Assembly: GCF_000426725.1 (NCBI RefSeq)
Contig: NZ_AUFX01000005.1
Location: 1 to 64,000, forward strand
Direction: 5' to 3'
Source: Sporocytophaga myxococcoides DSM 11118
GTDB lineage: Bacteria > Bacteroidota > Bacteroidia > Cytophagales > Cytophagaceae
Length of the DNA stretch: 64,000 nucleotides
This document shows positions 10,826-21,800 of this stretch, in pieces. The position numbers and the translations under genes are program-made. Below the pieces are notes generated by a model. The model saw nothing but the letters and a program-made list of their open reading frames with translations. It did no database searches and was not told the origin of the DNA. How positions within the stretch are numbered: position 1 is the stretch's first letter; every line of letters begins with the position of its first letter.

Positions 10826-10833
10826 CAAATATA
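10826..10833 (-). promoter_or_regulatory. Possible -7 element of the phytochrome operon
   Basis: Read on the minus strand this is TATATTTG, a perfect TAnnTTTG Bacteroidota -7 box, 43 bases before the kinase start. No clear -33 TTG lies at the expected distance, so the assignment is tentative. Confidence 0.4.
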
Positions 10834-11003
10834 GATCCAAAAATAAAACTTTTTTAGATATCGTGGCTTATAACCATTAATCTTACCGTCAGCAAGTGGC
10901 TTAGGTCTTTGTATTTAAATGTTTATGAAATGATAATGGTATTATTTGCATTCTAATAACATTATGTAAGGGATAAATGTTTAATATCAAATAGTATTTT
11001 TTT

Positions 11004-11192
11004 ATGAATCCATTAGAAAATATTAATCAAAGACAGGTAGAATTAGAAACTAAAATCAGGCAATTGCAACAAAGGCTTTTTCAATTAAAAATTAAAAGAA
11101 TGGAGATAGATCGGCTAAAGGTCAGATGCTCAGAAAGAAACAAATTTGTTGAGGACGTATTGGTCAAACTTAGAATGACATTGGGTAAGTAA
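11004..11192 (+). CDS. Small coiled-coil protein, unknown function
   Basis: This 62-residue protein has no recognised family. It is almost entirely helical, with heptad-like spacing of Leu/Ile and many Lys, Arg and Gln (NINQRQVELETKIRQLQQRL), so it should form a short coiled coil. It has one cysteine and no signal peptide or membrane segment. It stands alone between the divergent phytochrome operon and a membrane-protein gene and is followed directly by a long hairpin. It could be a small adaptor or simply a lineage-specific protein. Confidence 0.5.
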   Translation: MNPLENINQRQVELETKIRQLQQRLFQLKIKRMEIDRLKVRCSERNKFVEDVLVKLRMTLGK

Positions 11193-11242
11193 CAAAAGCG
11201 TGAAGGTTGTTTTTCTTTTTAATTCAAACCTTCATGCTTTTG
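11193..11242 (+). terminator. Long-stem hairpin after the small coiled-coil gene
   Basis: A 16-bp stem, CAAAAGCGTGAAGGTT (11193-11208) with AACCTTCATGCTTTTG (11227-11242), has a single G-T wobble and an 18-base T-rich loop. It begins right at the stop codon. The T-run is in the loop rather than after the stem, so it may be a transcript-end stabiliser rather than a classical terminator. Confidence 0.5.
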
Positions 11243-11370
11243 GCATAAAGAAGTTTAAAAATATTTCAGGACTTCTTATTTTTAATTCATTATACTTTTT
11301 CGATTTTTATATAGTTATTTTGACTGTAATTTTTTGATAATTTTAAACTTAACTTCTTTTTAAAACTACT

Positions 11371-12027
11371 ATGAAAGAAAATTTAAAACTCTTTACTTCA
11401 ATCGCTGGGAAGTCTTTTTTTAGCTGGATTAAAGTTGCTCTTATCGGAGTAACGCTATCTATTGTTGGAGTCATCACGGCCTTAGTTATAAGAGGTACAT
11501 CTTCAGGACAGGCTAATGTTTCAGAAGATGTGTATCTGGCGGCGGCGCCTTCCGGAGATTTATGGAGTAATCTGTTGCTTGTTGTTTCAATTGGTCTTGT
11601 GGTTGTTTATATTATGCTTGCCAACAAACATGCCTTACAAACATCAATATATCTTATTTGGGAAAATAAACTGGCAGATTTTGTAGAGCCTTTGGTTGAA
11701 AAGGGTTTTAAGAAGATTTCCTCGAAACAGCCTGACTGGCTTAAAAGTGGCATTGACGGAGTGACTGTTAAAGCCCGTTTACTCGATGAGATAAGAAAAG
11801 ACGAAAATGCCAATAAGATTCAGAAAAAAGTGTTGGATTATGGCTTTAAAAAGTTAAGTCTGGATGGTATCGATTTTCAGGATTCAGATTTTAGTATTCA
11901 GGCCACTATATCTGAAAAAATCAAAACTCAAATAAGCGCAATATCTAATCCTTCTCTTAAAATGTTCTGGTTACTTTCATTGGTGCATGTTCTTATTCTT
12001 GGTCTTGCAGTATATTTTGATAAATAA
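11371..12027 (+). CDS. Membrane protein of unknown function
   Basis: The 218 residues contain three hydrophobic segments: about 20-42 (VALIGVTLSIVGVITALVI), about 67-85 (NLLLVVSIGLVVVYIML) and the C-terminal end at about 198-215 (MFWLLSLVHVLILGLAVYF). Between the second and third lies a charged, helical domain of about 110 residues rich in Lys, Asp and Ile. No family is recognised. It is followed after 18 bases by a membrane-anchored metallopeptidase candidate on the same strand, so the two may form an operon acting at the envelope. Confidence 0.6.
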   Translation: MKENLKLFTSIAGKSFFSWIKVALIGVTLSIVGVITALVIRGTSSGQANVSEDVYLAAAPSGDLWSNLLLVVSIGLVVVYIMLANKHALQTSIYLIWENKLADFVEPLVEKGFKKISSKQPDWLKSGIDGVTVKARLLDEIRKDENANKIQKKVLDYGFKKLSLDGIDFQDSDFSIQATISEKIKTQISAISNPSLKMFWLLSLVHVLILGLAVYFDK

Positions 12028-12045
12028 TAATCTCCGTTTTTCGGA

Positions 12046-12876
12046 ATGAATATAGTTAAACTACTTTTCAGAATATTTATTTTCTGTATACTTACAGTTA
12101 TCACGCAGATTGGAGGGTTGGTATATTTACTAACCCTTTATATTTTTAAATATTTAAAAGATAAGGTTGAAAATAAAAGTGCCTTTGTAGCATTAAAATT
12201 GATTTCATTTTTTATGCTGTATTTCACTGCAACTTTTGTTATTATCCCTCCCGTTGCAGCTTTATTTGGTAGAGTTCCTTTACCAATGTTTTCTGCAAGT
12301 CATTTGAAGCCATTGAATAAAATAACTTGCCTGCTCAATCGCAATTATGTAAAGCCCGAGCTCAAGAACGCAGTATTGAACACTGCTATAGAAATAAATA
12401 AAAAGTTTCCCGGAACAGAAGTGAGTTATCTGGATGCTTGTTTTCCTTTTATAAATAAATTCCCATTGATGCCGCATCTGAGTCATAATGATGGAAAGAA
12501 GCTGGATCTGACATTTTTTTATATTGAAAAAAACTCAGGACATGAAAGCAATGAAAGCCCTTCTTTTATTGGATATGGCATTTGTGAAGAAGCCCTCCAT
12601 GGAGAAGTGAATACAGCTGACTTTTGCAAAGACAAAGGTTATCTGCAATACAGTTTTTTAAAATTCATTATTCCTCAAAGTAAAAAGGCGGATTTTAAAT
12701 TTGATGCTGAACGAACGAGATTCTTAGTTGAACTTTTGGCTAAAGATACAGCAGTCAGTAAAATTTTCATTGAGCCTCATTTGAAGCAAAGGCTGAGTCT
12801 TCAGTCTGGGAAAATAAGGTTTCACGGCTGCCAGGCTGTGAGGCATGATGACCATATTCATTTTCAGGTAAAGTAA
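12046..12876 (+). CDS. Membrane-anchored LAS-type metallopeptidase candidate (M15/M74-like)
   Basis: The first ~75 residues hold two hydrophobic segments, and the rest looks extracytoplasmic. The catalytic signature is consistent with LAS zinc peptidases such as MepA and the D-Ala-D-Ala peptidases. HNDGKKLD gives the H-x6-D pair, and the C-terminal VRHDDHIHFQV gives the HxH ligand together with a downstream beta strand, closely resembling the MepA ending. An in-between EEALHGE segment is also present. By family analogy it would cut peptidoglycan cross-links. Overall similarity to a named family is weak by eye, so the class is inferred from motif spacing. It is probably co-transcribed with the membrane protein ending 18 bases upstream. 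Confidence 0.55.
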   Translation: MNIVKLLFRIFIFCILTVITQIGGLVYLLTLYIFKYLKDKVENKSAFVALKLISFFMLYFTATFVIIPPVAALFGRVPLPMFSASHLKPLNKITCLLNRNYVKPELKNAVLNTAIEINKKFPGTEVSYLDACFPFINKFPLMPHLSHNDGKKLDLTFFYIEKNSGHESNESPSFIGYGICEEALHGEVNTADFCKDKGYLQYSFLKFIIPQSKKADFKFDAERTRFLVELLAKDTAVSKIFIEPHLKQRLSLQSGKIRFHGCQAVRHDDHIHFQVK

Positions 12877-13202
12877 AAAGATCAACAGCTTTAATTTTTA
12901 GCTGATTTTCGTGTAATTTTTTTTTAATACAAATTGTATTTGCATAAATGCTGTTTTTTTAACAAATCTTGCTGCTGGCTCAATATCAAATTCATTATCA
13001 GTATTCATCTTTAAAAGACTGCTTAGCACATTTCTTTTAATTAAGACAAAAGGAAAATATTAAAACAATTAGTGTGATAAAAATTAATCAACTATAACTA
13101 TGCATCAGATGTAGAATTAGAATCTGAGTTATTTTGTTTTTGTCCTAAAAATATTGACTCATATTTTAGAAAAAATAACTTAAGGATGAAGTAGCATCTA
13201 CT
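12877..13202. other. Gene-free stretch of about 325 bases
   Basis: This AT-rich stretch has no convincing gene. A 36-codon frame runs on the minus strand near 12900-13005, but I have no support for it. It ends at the frameshifted PAS relic. Confidence 0.4.
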
Positions 13203-13214
13203 ACAACTTCCTAG

Positions 13215-13545
13215 CACGATTGCCAGGTTCCCGATCGGTTGTTAAAATATTCAAAAGAGAAATTGACAGGCAAACCTCATAATATATTCAGGCATCCTTA
13301 TATGCCTAAGGAGTTGTTTAAATTGTTTTGGGAAACAATTAAGGCCGGAAAAGTATTCCGAGGAATTATCAAAAACAAAGCAAAAGATGGAGGCCATTAT
13401 TGGGTGGATGCCACTATTGTACCTATGTTGATAATATCGGGTGATTGTGATATATATAGGTGCAAGATATCACATTACAAGTGATAAAATAGCTGAAGAA
13501 CTATATAATAGCGAGACTCTAATATTTGGATTGACTATTAATTAA
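13215..13545 (+). pseudogene. Frameshifted remnant of an MCP/aerotaxis-type PAS domain
   Basis: From about 13239 one frame encodes YSKEKLTGKPHNIFRHPYMP, then LFWETIKAGKVFRGIIKNK and GGHYWVDATIVPM, the hallmark of PAS_3/PAS_9 domains of aerotaxis and methyl-accepting proteins. That frame runs into an unrelated tail and stops at 13484. Reading from 13441 in another frame restores the expected domain end, IYIGARYHITSDKIAEELY, matching the family pattern KYIGIRYDITxxKxAEE, up to a stop at 13545. The two pieces need one frame change near 13430-13445. The start of the PAS domain is also missing, since an in-frame stop lies at 13212. This is a decayed gene, not a functional small protein. Confidence 0.75.
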
Positions 13546-13738
13546 CGTGTTAATATTGAAGAGAATAATATCTTTTAGTATAGTTTTTAAGATGAATAAA
13601 TGATTAATGTCATTTTTTACTCTAGTTAATATCATTTTTAATAGTGAACGGATGGTTTAATATTGTGTAAGTTTAAAATGCTTATTTACAATAAGGGTTT
13701 TATTAATTTGAATGAATAGGTTTATAAATTGATCATTT

Positions 13739-14122
13739 ATGCAAATAAAGTATAAAGGGAACTCTAGTGATCTTCTTAGGAATTTGACTATCAGGCTTTC
13801 AGTACCTGTAAATATGAAGTTTTCTGAGGGGATTTTTAAATTTTTTTTTAACATGATATTAAAAGATCTTCCTCAGGAAAAATCAATTTTCATCATTACT
13901 AATTTGCCTCCATACCTTAAACCATTTTGTTATAGATTAAAAGAGTCGGTAGAGGATAAGTCAGCATGCGGATATTTTCAAACCTATAAAATGAAAGCAA
14001 TAGAGGCTGTTTTAATGAGCATGGAAGGTTATGTTGATCCGATTGTATTGCCTGCTATTCGCGATTGTTTACCTAAAAAGGTATGTAAGGAGTCAGTTGA
14101 ATCTAAATTAATTGCTGCATAA
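13739..14122 (+). CDS. Hypothetical protein, 127 residues
   Basis: No family is recognised with confidence. The protein is soluble, basic and largely helical. A middle segment (ILKDLPQEKSIFIITNLPPYLKPF) faintly recalls DUF2267-type proteins, whose cores pair a helix with a QLP segment, but this is a by-eye impression only. It has no signal peptide. The gene is isolated, follows a decayed PAS gene and is closed by a clear terminator, so it is probably a real single-gene transcript. Confidence 0.5.
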   Translation: MQIKYKGNSSDLLRNLTIRLSVPVNMKFSEGIFKFFFNMILKDLPQEKSIFIITNLPPYLKPFCYRLKESVEDKSACGYFQTYKMKAIEAVLMSMEGYVDPIVLPAIRDCLPKKVCKESVESKLIAA

Positions 14123-14181
14123 ACTTTATAAATATTTGGTGATTGATTAAAGTTTTCTTTTATATACAAACAATGTTGATA

Positions 14182-14215
14182 AAATTCCTGAGTTTTTCAG
14201 GAATTTTTATTTTTA
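14182..14215 (+). terminator. Rho-independent terminator after the 127-residue gene
   Basis: The stem ATTCCTGA/TCAGGAAT (14184-14191 with 14197-14204) has a 5-base loop, A-T extensions and a following T-rich tract. Confidence 0.8.
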
Positions 14216-14386
14216 GTTTCATCTATTTTTTCTCCTGAAAATATCCTGCTTTGTTACAATTTTATTGCTTTACATGAATGTTTTGTTTATTTAAACTAGG
14301 TTTTCTAAATTTAATATTATCTAAAGTAAAAATGTGATTACATTTCTCGTTAGTAATATTTAAAAACATATATTATAATATACGTA

Positions 14387-15421
14387 ATGGTACAACCAAG
14401 AGACTATTCATTAGATTTTTTTAAAGGAATAACAGCGATAAGCATAATTTTCATTCATACAGTTTGGTGGACTGGACAGAGTTATGTTCCAGACTTTATT
14501 CGCCAATATAGTCTATTGTTAGATGTGCCTTTATTTTTCTTCTTAAGCGGGGCCAGTGCAACATTCGGTTTCGAGAAGGCGAAGCCATTCTCAGGGATTG
14601 TTCGTTTGATATTAATGTATACTCTATTTTACGCGGTTTATACAATCATAGTAAATCCAGCAAATACTTTTGAGGAAATTATTCAGACACTTTTTATGAA
14701 ATATTCCTCAACTGATAAGTTAATGGTTGTAAGTGGTTCAGCATGGTTTATTCCCATTTTTGTAGTTGTTTACATTGTTGGTTTTATTATAGTTAAGCAT
14801 ACGGAGACTAATGTAATCATACCCTTAATTTGTGCATTGCTGTTTTATGGTATATTTGCATATGAAGAAATACCCTTTTTACATGGGTTAACGGCTCTGT
14901 CAGTAACTTCAGATTTTCTTTTCTTTTACTTATTTTTCTTCTTATTGGGCTATTATTTCTATAAACATTTTCGTTTTTTCGAATGGCACAGAGTAGCAGG
15001 GGGAGTACTGTTTTTTATAGCATTGACCGCTCTTATAGTCCATTTTTATAACATTCCTTTTGATTTACAAAGTCAAAAATTCCCAGTTAAATATCATTAT
15101 CTCGTTGCATCTTTGCTTTCTGTTTCTTTAACAATCCTCTTGTCTAAGTATATAAAAAAGGAAAGTTTTATAACTCATATAGGTAAAAATGCAATTGCCT
15201 TCTATATAGCGCAAGGAATAAGCTCAAGTATGATCAATAACTTGGTGAGAAGTTTAGAAATGGATTGGTTTCCTAAGCTTGCTATAGTTTTTACTTGTAA
15301 CCTGACTGGAGCAGTTATAATTGCTAAGTTAATTATTTATGCTTTCGGCAATTATAATAAATTAGTAAATAAAGGTTTTAATTATTTGGATAAATCATCA
15401 TTGAAGGTTTTAAAAAGTTAG
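14387..15421 (+). CDS. Acyltransferase family 3 membrane protein (OafA/WecH-like)
   Basis: This 344-residue integral membrane protein has about ten hydrophobic segments. It opens with RDYSLDFFKGITAISIIFIHT, the conserved start of acyltransferase_3 proteins (R-x-D/E-x-L-D-x-x-K/R-G...H), including the likely catalytic histidine in IIFIHT, and continues VPLFFFLSGASATFGFEKA. Family members transfer acetyl or other acyl groups onto cell-surface sugars or lipids. There is no sugar-synthesis cluster nearby, so the substrate cannot be named. It is a single gene with its own terminator at 15511. Confidence 0.8.
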   Translation: MVQPRDYSLDFFKGITAISIIFIHTVWWTGQSYVPDFIRQYSLLLDVPLFFFLSGASATFGFEKAKPFSGIVRLILMYTLFYAVYTIIVNPANTFEEIIQTLFMKYSSTDKLMVVSGSAWFIPIFVVVYIVGFIIVKHTETNVIIPLICALLFYGIFAYEEIPFLHGLTALSVTSDFLFFYLFFFLLGYYFYKHFRFFEWHRVAGGVLFFIALTALIVHFYNIPFDLQSQKFPVKYHYLVASLLSVSLTILLSKYIKKESFITHIGKNAIAFYIAQGISSSMINNLVRSLEMDWFPKLAIVFTCNLTGAVIIAKLIIYAFGNYNKLVNKGFNYLDKSSLKVLKS

Positions 15422-15510
15422 TTCAATTCGATAAGGTTTTATTTAATCATTTATTTATGAGAGATGAAACCTGCATAATGGATTAGAAAGAATATGTTAT
15501 ATTTATAAAA

Positions 15511-15552
15511 GCAAAAGGCTGCATGTTTCGAAGAAGCCTTTTGCTTTTCTTT
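15511..15552 (+). terminator. Rho-independent terminator after the acyltransferase gene
   Basis: The stem GCAAAAGGCT/AGCCTTTTGC (15511-15520 with 15535-15544) has a 14-base loop and is followed by a T-rich tract. Confidence 0.8.
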
Positions 15553-15610
15553 TCAAGTTGAATATAAGTTTCCTCTTTTAGGATATTTTGAGGGATGAGA
15601 AATCAGATTT

Positions 15611-15805
15611 TTAATCCCTTCGATCCTTGTAATTCAATATAGAGCGAAGTGCTATATCAATACAAATCCAAGCTGCAAGGGCTAGTATCTGATACAAAGA
15701 AGAGCTCCTTAAGTCAAAATTATATGGCCATTTGTCTCCTAGACCTTTATCCTGTGCATAATAGAATCCCGCAGTTAAGCTGAAGGTTACTCCTTTTATG
15801 AGGGG
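15611..15805 (-). pseudogene. 3' remnant of a membrane-protein gene
   Basis: On the minus strand a frame of 64 codons runs from just after an in-frame stop (15806-15808) to a stop at 15611-15613. It has no ATG, GTG or TTG codon that could start it. The translation is protein-like: a short polar stretch (GFYYAQDKGLGDKWPYNF), an amphipathic helix start (RSSSLYQILALAAWICIDIA) and a charged tail (NYKDRRD). This is what a truncated C-terminus of a membrane protein would look like. The parent family is not recognised. Confidence 0.45.
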
Positions 15806-15831
15806 TTAGATTTTTTTAGATCTACAGAATT

Positions 15832-15865
15832 AAAAAAGGCTGTCCCGAACGAGACAGCCTTTTAA
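15832..15865 (-). terminator. Terminator of the giant surface-protein gene
   Basis: The stem AAAGGCTGTC/GACAGCCTTT (15835-15844 with 15853-15862) is flanked on the left by a run of A, which reads as a T-run on the minus strand. It lies 20-50 bases beyond the stop codon. Confidence 0.8.
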
Positions 15866-15884
15866 TTTACTTAGTGGTGGTTTT

Positions 15885-18800
15885 TTATTCCTTTATAAAG
15901 GTTTTTATAAACTGGTCATCACCATCTGTGATCTTAAGGAAATAGGTTCCGGCAGTCATGCCAGTTACATTAAAGTCTGACTGAAAGCTTCCGGAAGTTC
16001 CGTCAATCTCTTTCTGCATCAGCAAAATTCCAAGAGTATTGTAGATTGATACCAGCACCTTCTGATTTGCTCCAATTGAGTTATACTCAAGTGTAAAACT
16101 ATTATACACAACGTTCGGATACAATTTCATATAGACGCTCTCAGAAAGTGAAGGATGAATCGCAACAGGATCTGCAATGGTTTTAACTACATTGCTATAT
16201 TCTGAATGAACACCTGTTGAATTAACAGCTTTAACTTTGTAGAAGTAAACGCCATCCGGAGTGAGGTTCTTGTCGCTATAGTTCGTGCTATTCGCTGGCA
16301 ATGTGGCAATCACTTCAAAGTCCGATCCATTTTCAGAACGTTCTACTATATATCCTGATTCAGTTGTGGAGTTATCCAGCCAGCTTAGATTGATCTGGGT
16401 TTCTGATACTGCTTTTCCTGTTAGGTTTGTTGGCGCTTCCAGTGAAGTAATTACAGTTATCACCTGAGTCGCAGTACCTGCACATGCATCATCAATTTTG
16501 TATGTGTATGTGATGTTAAATGATCCGGTGCCAGTTATAGCAGGGTTGAACGTCCCATTGATTATGCCCATTCCTGAATAGGTGCCACCTGCAGGTTTTC
16601 CACCTGTAAGAGCAAAAGCAGTTGCTTTGACATTAACCGGGGCTATCGCTTCAAGTGTAACATCTGGAGATTCAGAAACTGTTATGCTCTTGCCAACCAC
16701 TGTCAGACAGTTATCTGTGTTAACACTATATTTGACAAGATGTGTACCTGTGCCAGCTAAGGATGGATTAAATAATCCATCTGCCCTTACTCCATTACCT
16801 GACCAAACTCCTCCCTGAGGACTGTATCCACTGAGGTTGTAAGTTGTCGCACTTTTACATACTGTCTCATCAGAACCTGCATTTGCAATATTTACTTTCC
16901 CTATAGCAAATACCTTATCACTTGAATCAGCTTTTGATGGTGCATCACTATCAGTCACTCTGATAAGGTAGTTGTCAGAAGCAGTAATAGTTTCAGGCAA
17001 AATCCAGGTGTATGCCCCAGTGGAAGTCTGACCTTCAGCTATAGTAGTATAAGTTTTACCACTATCAGCAGAATAGGAGAGGTCAACTGGATTAGTTCCT
17101 TTGCTTAACCATGATATGTTAACAGAAGATCCTGAACAGAAGCTTTCGCCTCCATTAGGTGAAAGCAATGATATTGCATCATTTTCTCCTTTAACATGTG
17201 TGCAAGCTTCTGCAATTGTTTTCATACGTTCTATATTTCCTGTATTGTCTCTGGCAATAGAGAAAAAGCAATAGTTGTATCCGACTATTCCTTTGAACAG
17301 GTATGGCTTGTCCGCAGAATACTTTTGTGCAAGTACTTTATATGGCGCTCCGTTTTCAGATACGAACAGGTCATAATTCCCAGGTCCGCTACCTTTCAAG
17401 TCATCTTCAACTTTTACTGTAATCATTGTAGTTGAATCAATCTGAACTGGTAAAATATTCACTGAAGAAACAGGAGCTTTTGCATCAAGCGTATTACTTG
17501 CCTGATTAGTGATAATAGGTTCATTTGTGTCAAATACAATTGAGGCTCTGGCTCTCACAGTATCTCCAGTCTGAGCACTTTCTTTCGGACGGATAGAATA
17601 AGTTATATAACCTTCTCCGCTTCCAATAAGATCATTGATAGGTAGATATCCTTTCAATGGATTTGAAGGAGGTAAGCCAGTTGCAGGATCTATTGTCTGG
17701 AATGTCCAGAATAATTCATTTTTAATTACATCTACTCCTGCAGTAGCTTCAACATCATAACCAAGAGAATCAGGAAGGTCTAGTGTGGTAAAATAACTAG
17801 ACTGATTTGCCGGAACTTCAAAGTTGAATTTACCGAAGCCAAATTTTCCAACTCTGAAACTTAGCGGGTTCAGATGGTCATCTAAAGGAACTATAATAGA
17901 TACTCTCTGAGCTGCCGTAGTTGCCGCGGCAGAATCGTTTTCATAAGTTACCTTATAAGACATTGGTTGAGACGAAGCTACCATTCTATCAGGTCCATAA
18001 CCAACAGGTCCGATAATCTCATTCGGATCGCATGAGCTGAGAATATTAGTACAGAAGAATTCCTTTCCGATACAAGTAGCAACGTTTATGAAGAACTCGA
18101 CACCACTGGATGAGTTCACACAGTTGATTCCATCTATGATCATCTGACCACGTCTTTTCACTTCTTCATTGGTTTCAGAACACAATGTGACAGCAACTGT
18201 AAATTTAATTGCGTTAGCTGCTATACTCGCTGAAATAATAGGATTGAAACCTTTAGCTTCTTTTGCTGAAAGCGCTCCGTTAATACCGTCTGCAACTCCA
18301 CCCACTAATGCATTTGCATAGCAGTTATCTATCGGGAATCCTGTAGATCCTGCTGCTATTACAGCTGAATAAGGATCGCTGGACTTGGTAGCTACTTTTA
18401 CAAATTGATTTGTTATATCAAATCCTTTCTTGCACTGTTCATTTGAAGTTTCGCTCTGGTTACAAGGCTGCTTAGGAGGAGGAGGTAATTCCTGCTCGCT
18501 TGGCGTTCTTGGCCTTGGAGGGACATAATATTTGCTTGTTCTGTAAGAACCAGGTCCTTTAGTTCTGCTTCCTGGTCTCTTTCTTGGAGGCGTTCCAGGA
18601 GGTGTTCCAGGAGGTGTTGTCTCCGGTCCAGGATTAATTGTTCCGGTTGGGCCATTACCACCTTCAGGTCCAGAACCACCGGGCCCTGATCCGCCAGGTC
18701 CGCCTTCTCCACCTTCTCCTCCACTGGTTGCTCCGCCGTCACCAGGTCCGCCAGGTCCACCAGGTCCACCTGTACCACCAGGTCCAGTTGTGCTTGATCC

Positions 18801-21800
18801 ACCAGGTCCACCCTGACCGCCGCTTCCGCCACCAGGTCCTCCCCAGCCACCTTGTCCTCCCGGTCCTGCAGGTGTTGTACTGTTTCCAGGTCCGCCTTGT
18901 CCACCAGGGCTTCCTGGTTGTCCATAGCCCCCTGGAGCCCCAGGTATACCAGCTTCTCCCGGCTTAGGTATTCTTGGGGTAAATACAAGTAGTAATGTAT
19001 CTGTGCCTTGAAGTTTCAAAGAGAATTTACCTCCATACGTATAGTTATGGGCAACAAATCTTGATGTATCAATTGAAATTTTTGAAGTTTCAAAAGATTT
19101 GATTCCGCCTGCTGCTACTGCGATTGGCCAGCTCTTGCTTACTGAAGGCCACCAGCCGGAAAGATATCCAGGATAATTGTCTTCGTCAAGAGATGAAATT
19201 CTGATAACGAAAGGATTCGAAGCTGTAGAAGTAACATTAATGCTTCCTTGGACTTTAAGCAGGTCAAAGCCAGGATCAGCACCTGCAGCACCATTGTATT
19301 TATTGATTTCCCATAAGTAATCCTGTCCTGACCCGAAAACTGCGGATGGTAGATTGGCAGTTCCAGGGCTCGCTCCCGGATCAAAGTTGAAAGTGACTCT
19401 GGCAGTGTCATTATCTTTTGGATATGCAGCATTCAAACCTTCTGCATCCAGACAGCTGTGGCATGCAAAATCAAAGCCTACTGTATCAGCTCCAGTTAAT
19501 AATCCGTTTTTGAACGAAGGAGCTAGGAACAGATCAACAAAAGCTTTTCTGTTACCAGCAGTTTCTACCAGCCCTTCTACGATATCAGCTCTTAATAGTG
19601 CAGGGTCGGAAAGGATTCCAAGTCGCATAAGTTCAATGTCCTGATTCAATCTGTTCATCAGGTGTTGTTGATCATATGCATAAAGCCTTACAGATAAAGG
19701 GAAATTGCTGTAGTTAAATTCTCTTATACCAAGATTTACAGCAAGTGTAATCTGATTGCCAGGGGCAAGATCTCTTGAAATAAATGGAATAAGTTTGATT
19801 CCACCGATTTCTGTAAAGTCAGTGTTAGGAAGATCAATATCAAGGGGATAATCAATACCAGTGATGATTTTACCTTCAAGTTTCTGAACTTCCACTACTT
19901 CTGTTTTTTGTAAAACGGTAAGGTCTCCATGCAGCACTGGAATATCTATGTTTGAAGTATTCCTGAATGTGAAGGTATAGAATCCACTTTTCCCTTTTCT
20001 TAAAATACTTGGAGCCTGAGGAATGTAATCAATAGAATATGCTCTGGCAGTTTCAACTACCACTCCTTTAACAAGAACCTGTTCTTTGTTATCCGGATTG
20101 ATAACAACAACATCATAGATACCTTTCGGTGTAGATGTCAGATCCCAACGCAAGTTTAATTCCATGCTGCTAACCATTTTAACTACTTTAGCAGTAGCCA
20201 CAGTAGTGTTTCCGTTTTTCAGCACTACTTTCACTCCATTTCTGAAGCCTGCACCATTCAATACTCCACTTACAATTCCTTGTCCCATTTCATTAGGTGT
20301 AATGTTCAAGATTGAGAATGGAAGCGCTTTAGCAAGCAATTTCAATTTCTGACTTCCATTGTAACCTACGGAAGATTTTATCAGAATATAATAATTGCCT
20401 GCTTTCGTCTGTGGTACAAGAACTTTCTGATTAGGTCTGTTTGCTTCAGTGTATTTAAAATCAAAATCCGTGCTTGAAGGTACACGGTTGTATGCTATGT
20501 ATACTTCATTCAGTCCGTATGACTGATCACTTGTAAGAGTGAATATCAGGTCAAGGTCAGCATCCACACTGATCTGATAGTACAATCTGTCTTTTGGTGT
20601 AAGAACAGTATTTTCTACAACATCAAGATATAATGAACGTGCTTTTACAGTGAGGGTGTTGCTGCTTGTTCCGATGTTATTGTTGATATTTATTTCATTG
20701 ACAGCATTTGAGCTGTTGGTTTGAAGTAATCCATTATAAACATCAGGAGTGATTCCTATTAAAGGAGCAGAGAATGTACCTCTTATAGAATCACCTGGTA
20801 AAAGATTGATGGATTTGTAATCATAATTTACCAATATATCCTTATTGGTTTGCAGGATAAGATCTTTAGATAGAAATGCATTGTTACGCAGGTTTCCTAT
20901 TGCGGGTACTGTTCCAATGTTTCTGACAGAATAAGATGTCTGAATAGTATCACCAAGATATGCTGAAGGAGTTAAGTTTAGTCTCTTAACTACCAGGTCA
21001 GCTGGTGCTGCAGTAACTATCTTGATTGGTAATCCAATAGACAAGTTGTTATCATCTTGGGTATTCTCAAACACTAGATTCTGATTGTCCGCTTTGTAGA
21101 AAATAAAGTAGTTTCCATTCAGGTAGTCAGGAAGAGTTACATCAATACTATCAGTGTAACTTTCATTTTTCTTCAGGACAAGATTATATGCTGATTTTCC
21201 AACTTGAACCACTCCTGATTGAGATGCCAATGCAGGATCAAGGGCCACGAAAACCGCATCCGTCCAGAATTTGATATCATTGTAAATTGATTGAGCATCA
21301 GTACCACCTTGATTTTTAACAGTATATTTAACTGTTATTGTCTGTCCTGCATATGCCTCAGAAGGCGCATTCCATGAGGTTACTACCAGGTCAGCAGCAG
21401 GATTTGGGCTAAGTGTTATTGCTTTAAATGCAATATTATTCTTTTCATTACCTTCATTAATTACTGCTCTTGTCGCATCAGTAACCAGGAAAATATAGTA
21501 TTTCCCCGAAAGCCCCTTCGGTAAATCGACCTCAGTAGAAGCATTATATCCTTCTTTTGGTGAAAGCGGACTGTTTCTGAAATTATTTACAACTAAAGCC
21601 TTGTCATTACCATCCAATATGGTATCTGCTGATATATATATACCATCTGACCATGAATTAACTTTGGTTATGTCAGTGCCTATATTGCTTATTTTCCATT
21701 CAATTTTGGCTTTGCTTCCTGAATTTCCTGCAAGAGGAACTGTTAGAGAAGAAACATATAAGTCAGATTCCAAAGGTGCATATTTAATGTATACATTCTT

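Noticed and set aside
12900-13005. A 36-codon minus-strand frame (MNTDNEFDIEPAARFVKKTA...)
   Set aside because: Too short, with no family, promoter or terminator to support it.
18413-18988. Long overlapping open frames on both strands within the collagen-like region of the giant gene
   Set aside because: They are by-products of repeated Gly-Pro codons in the real frame; their translations are low-complexity and lack gene signals.
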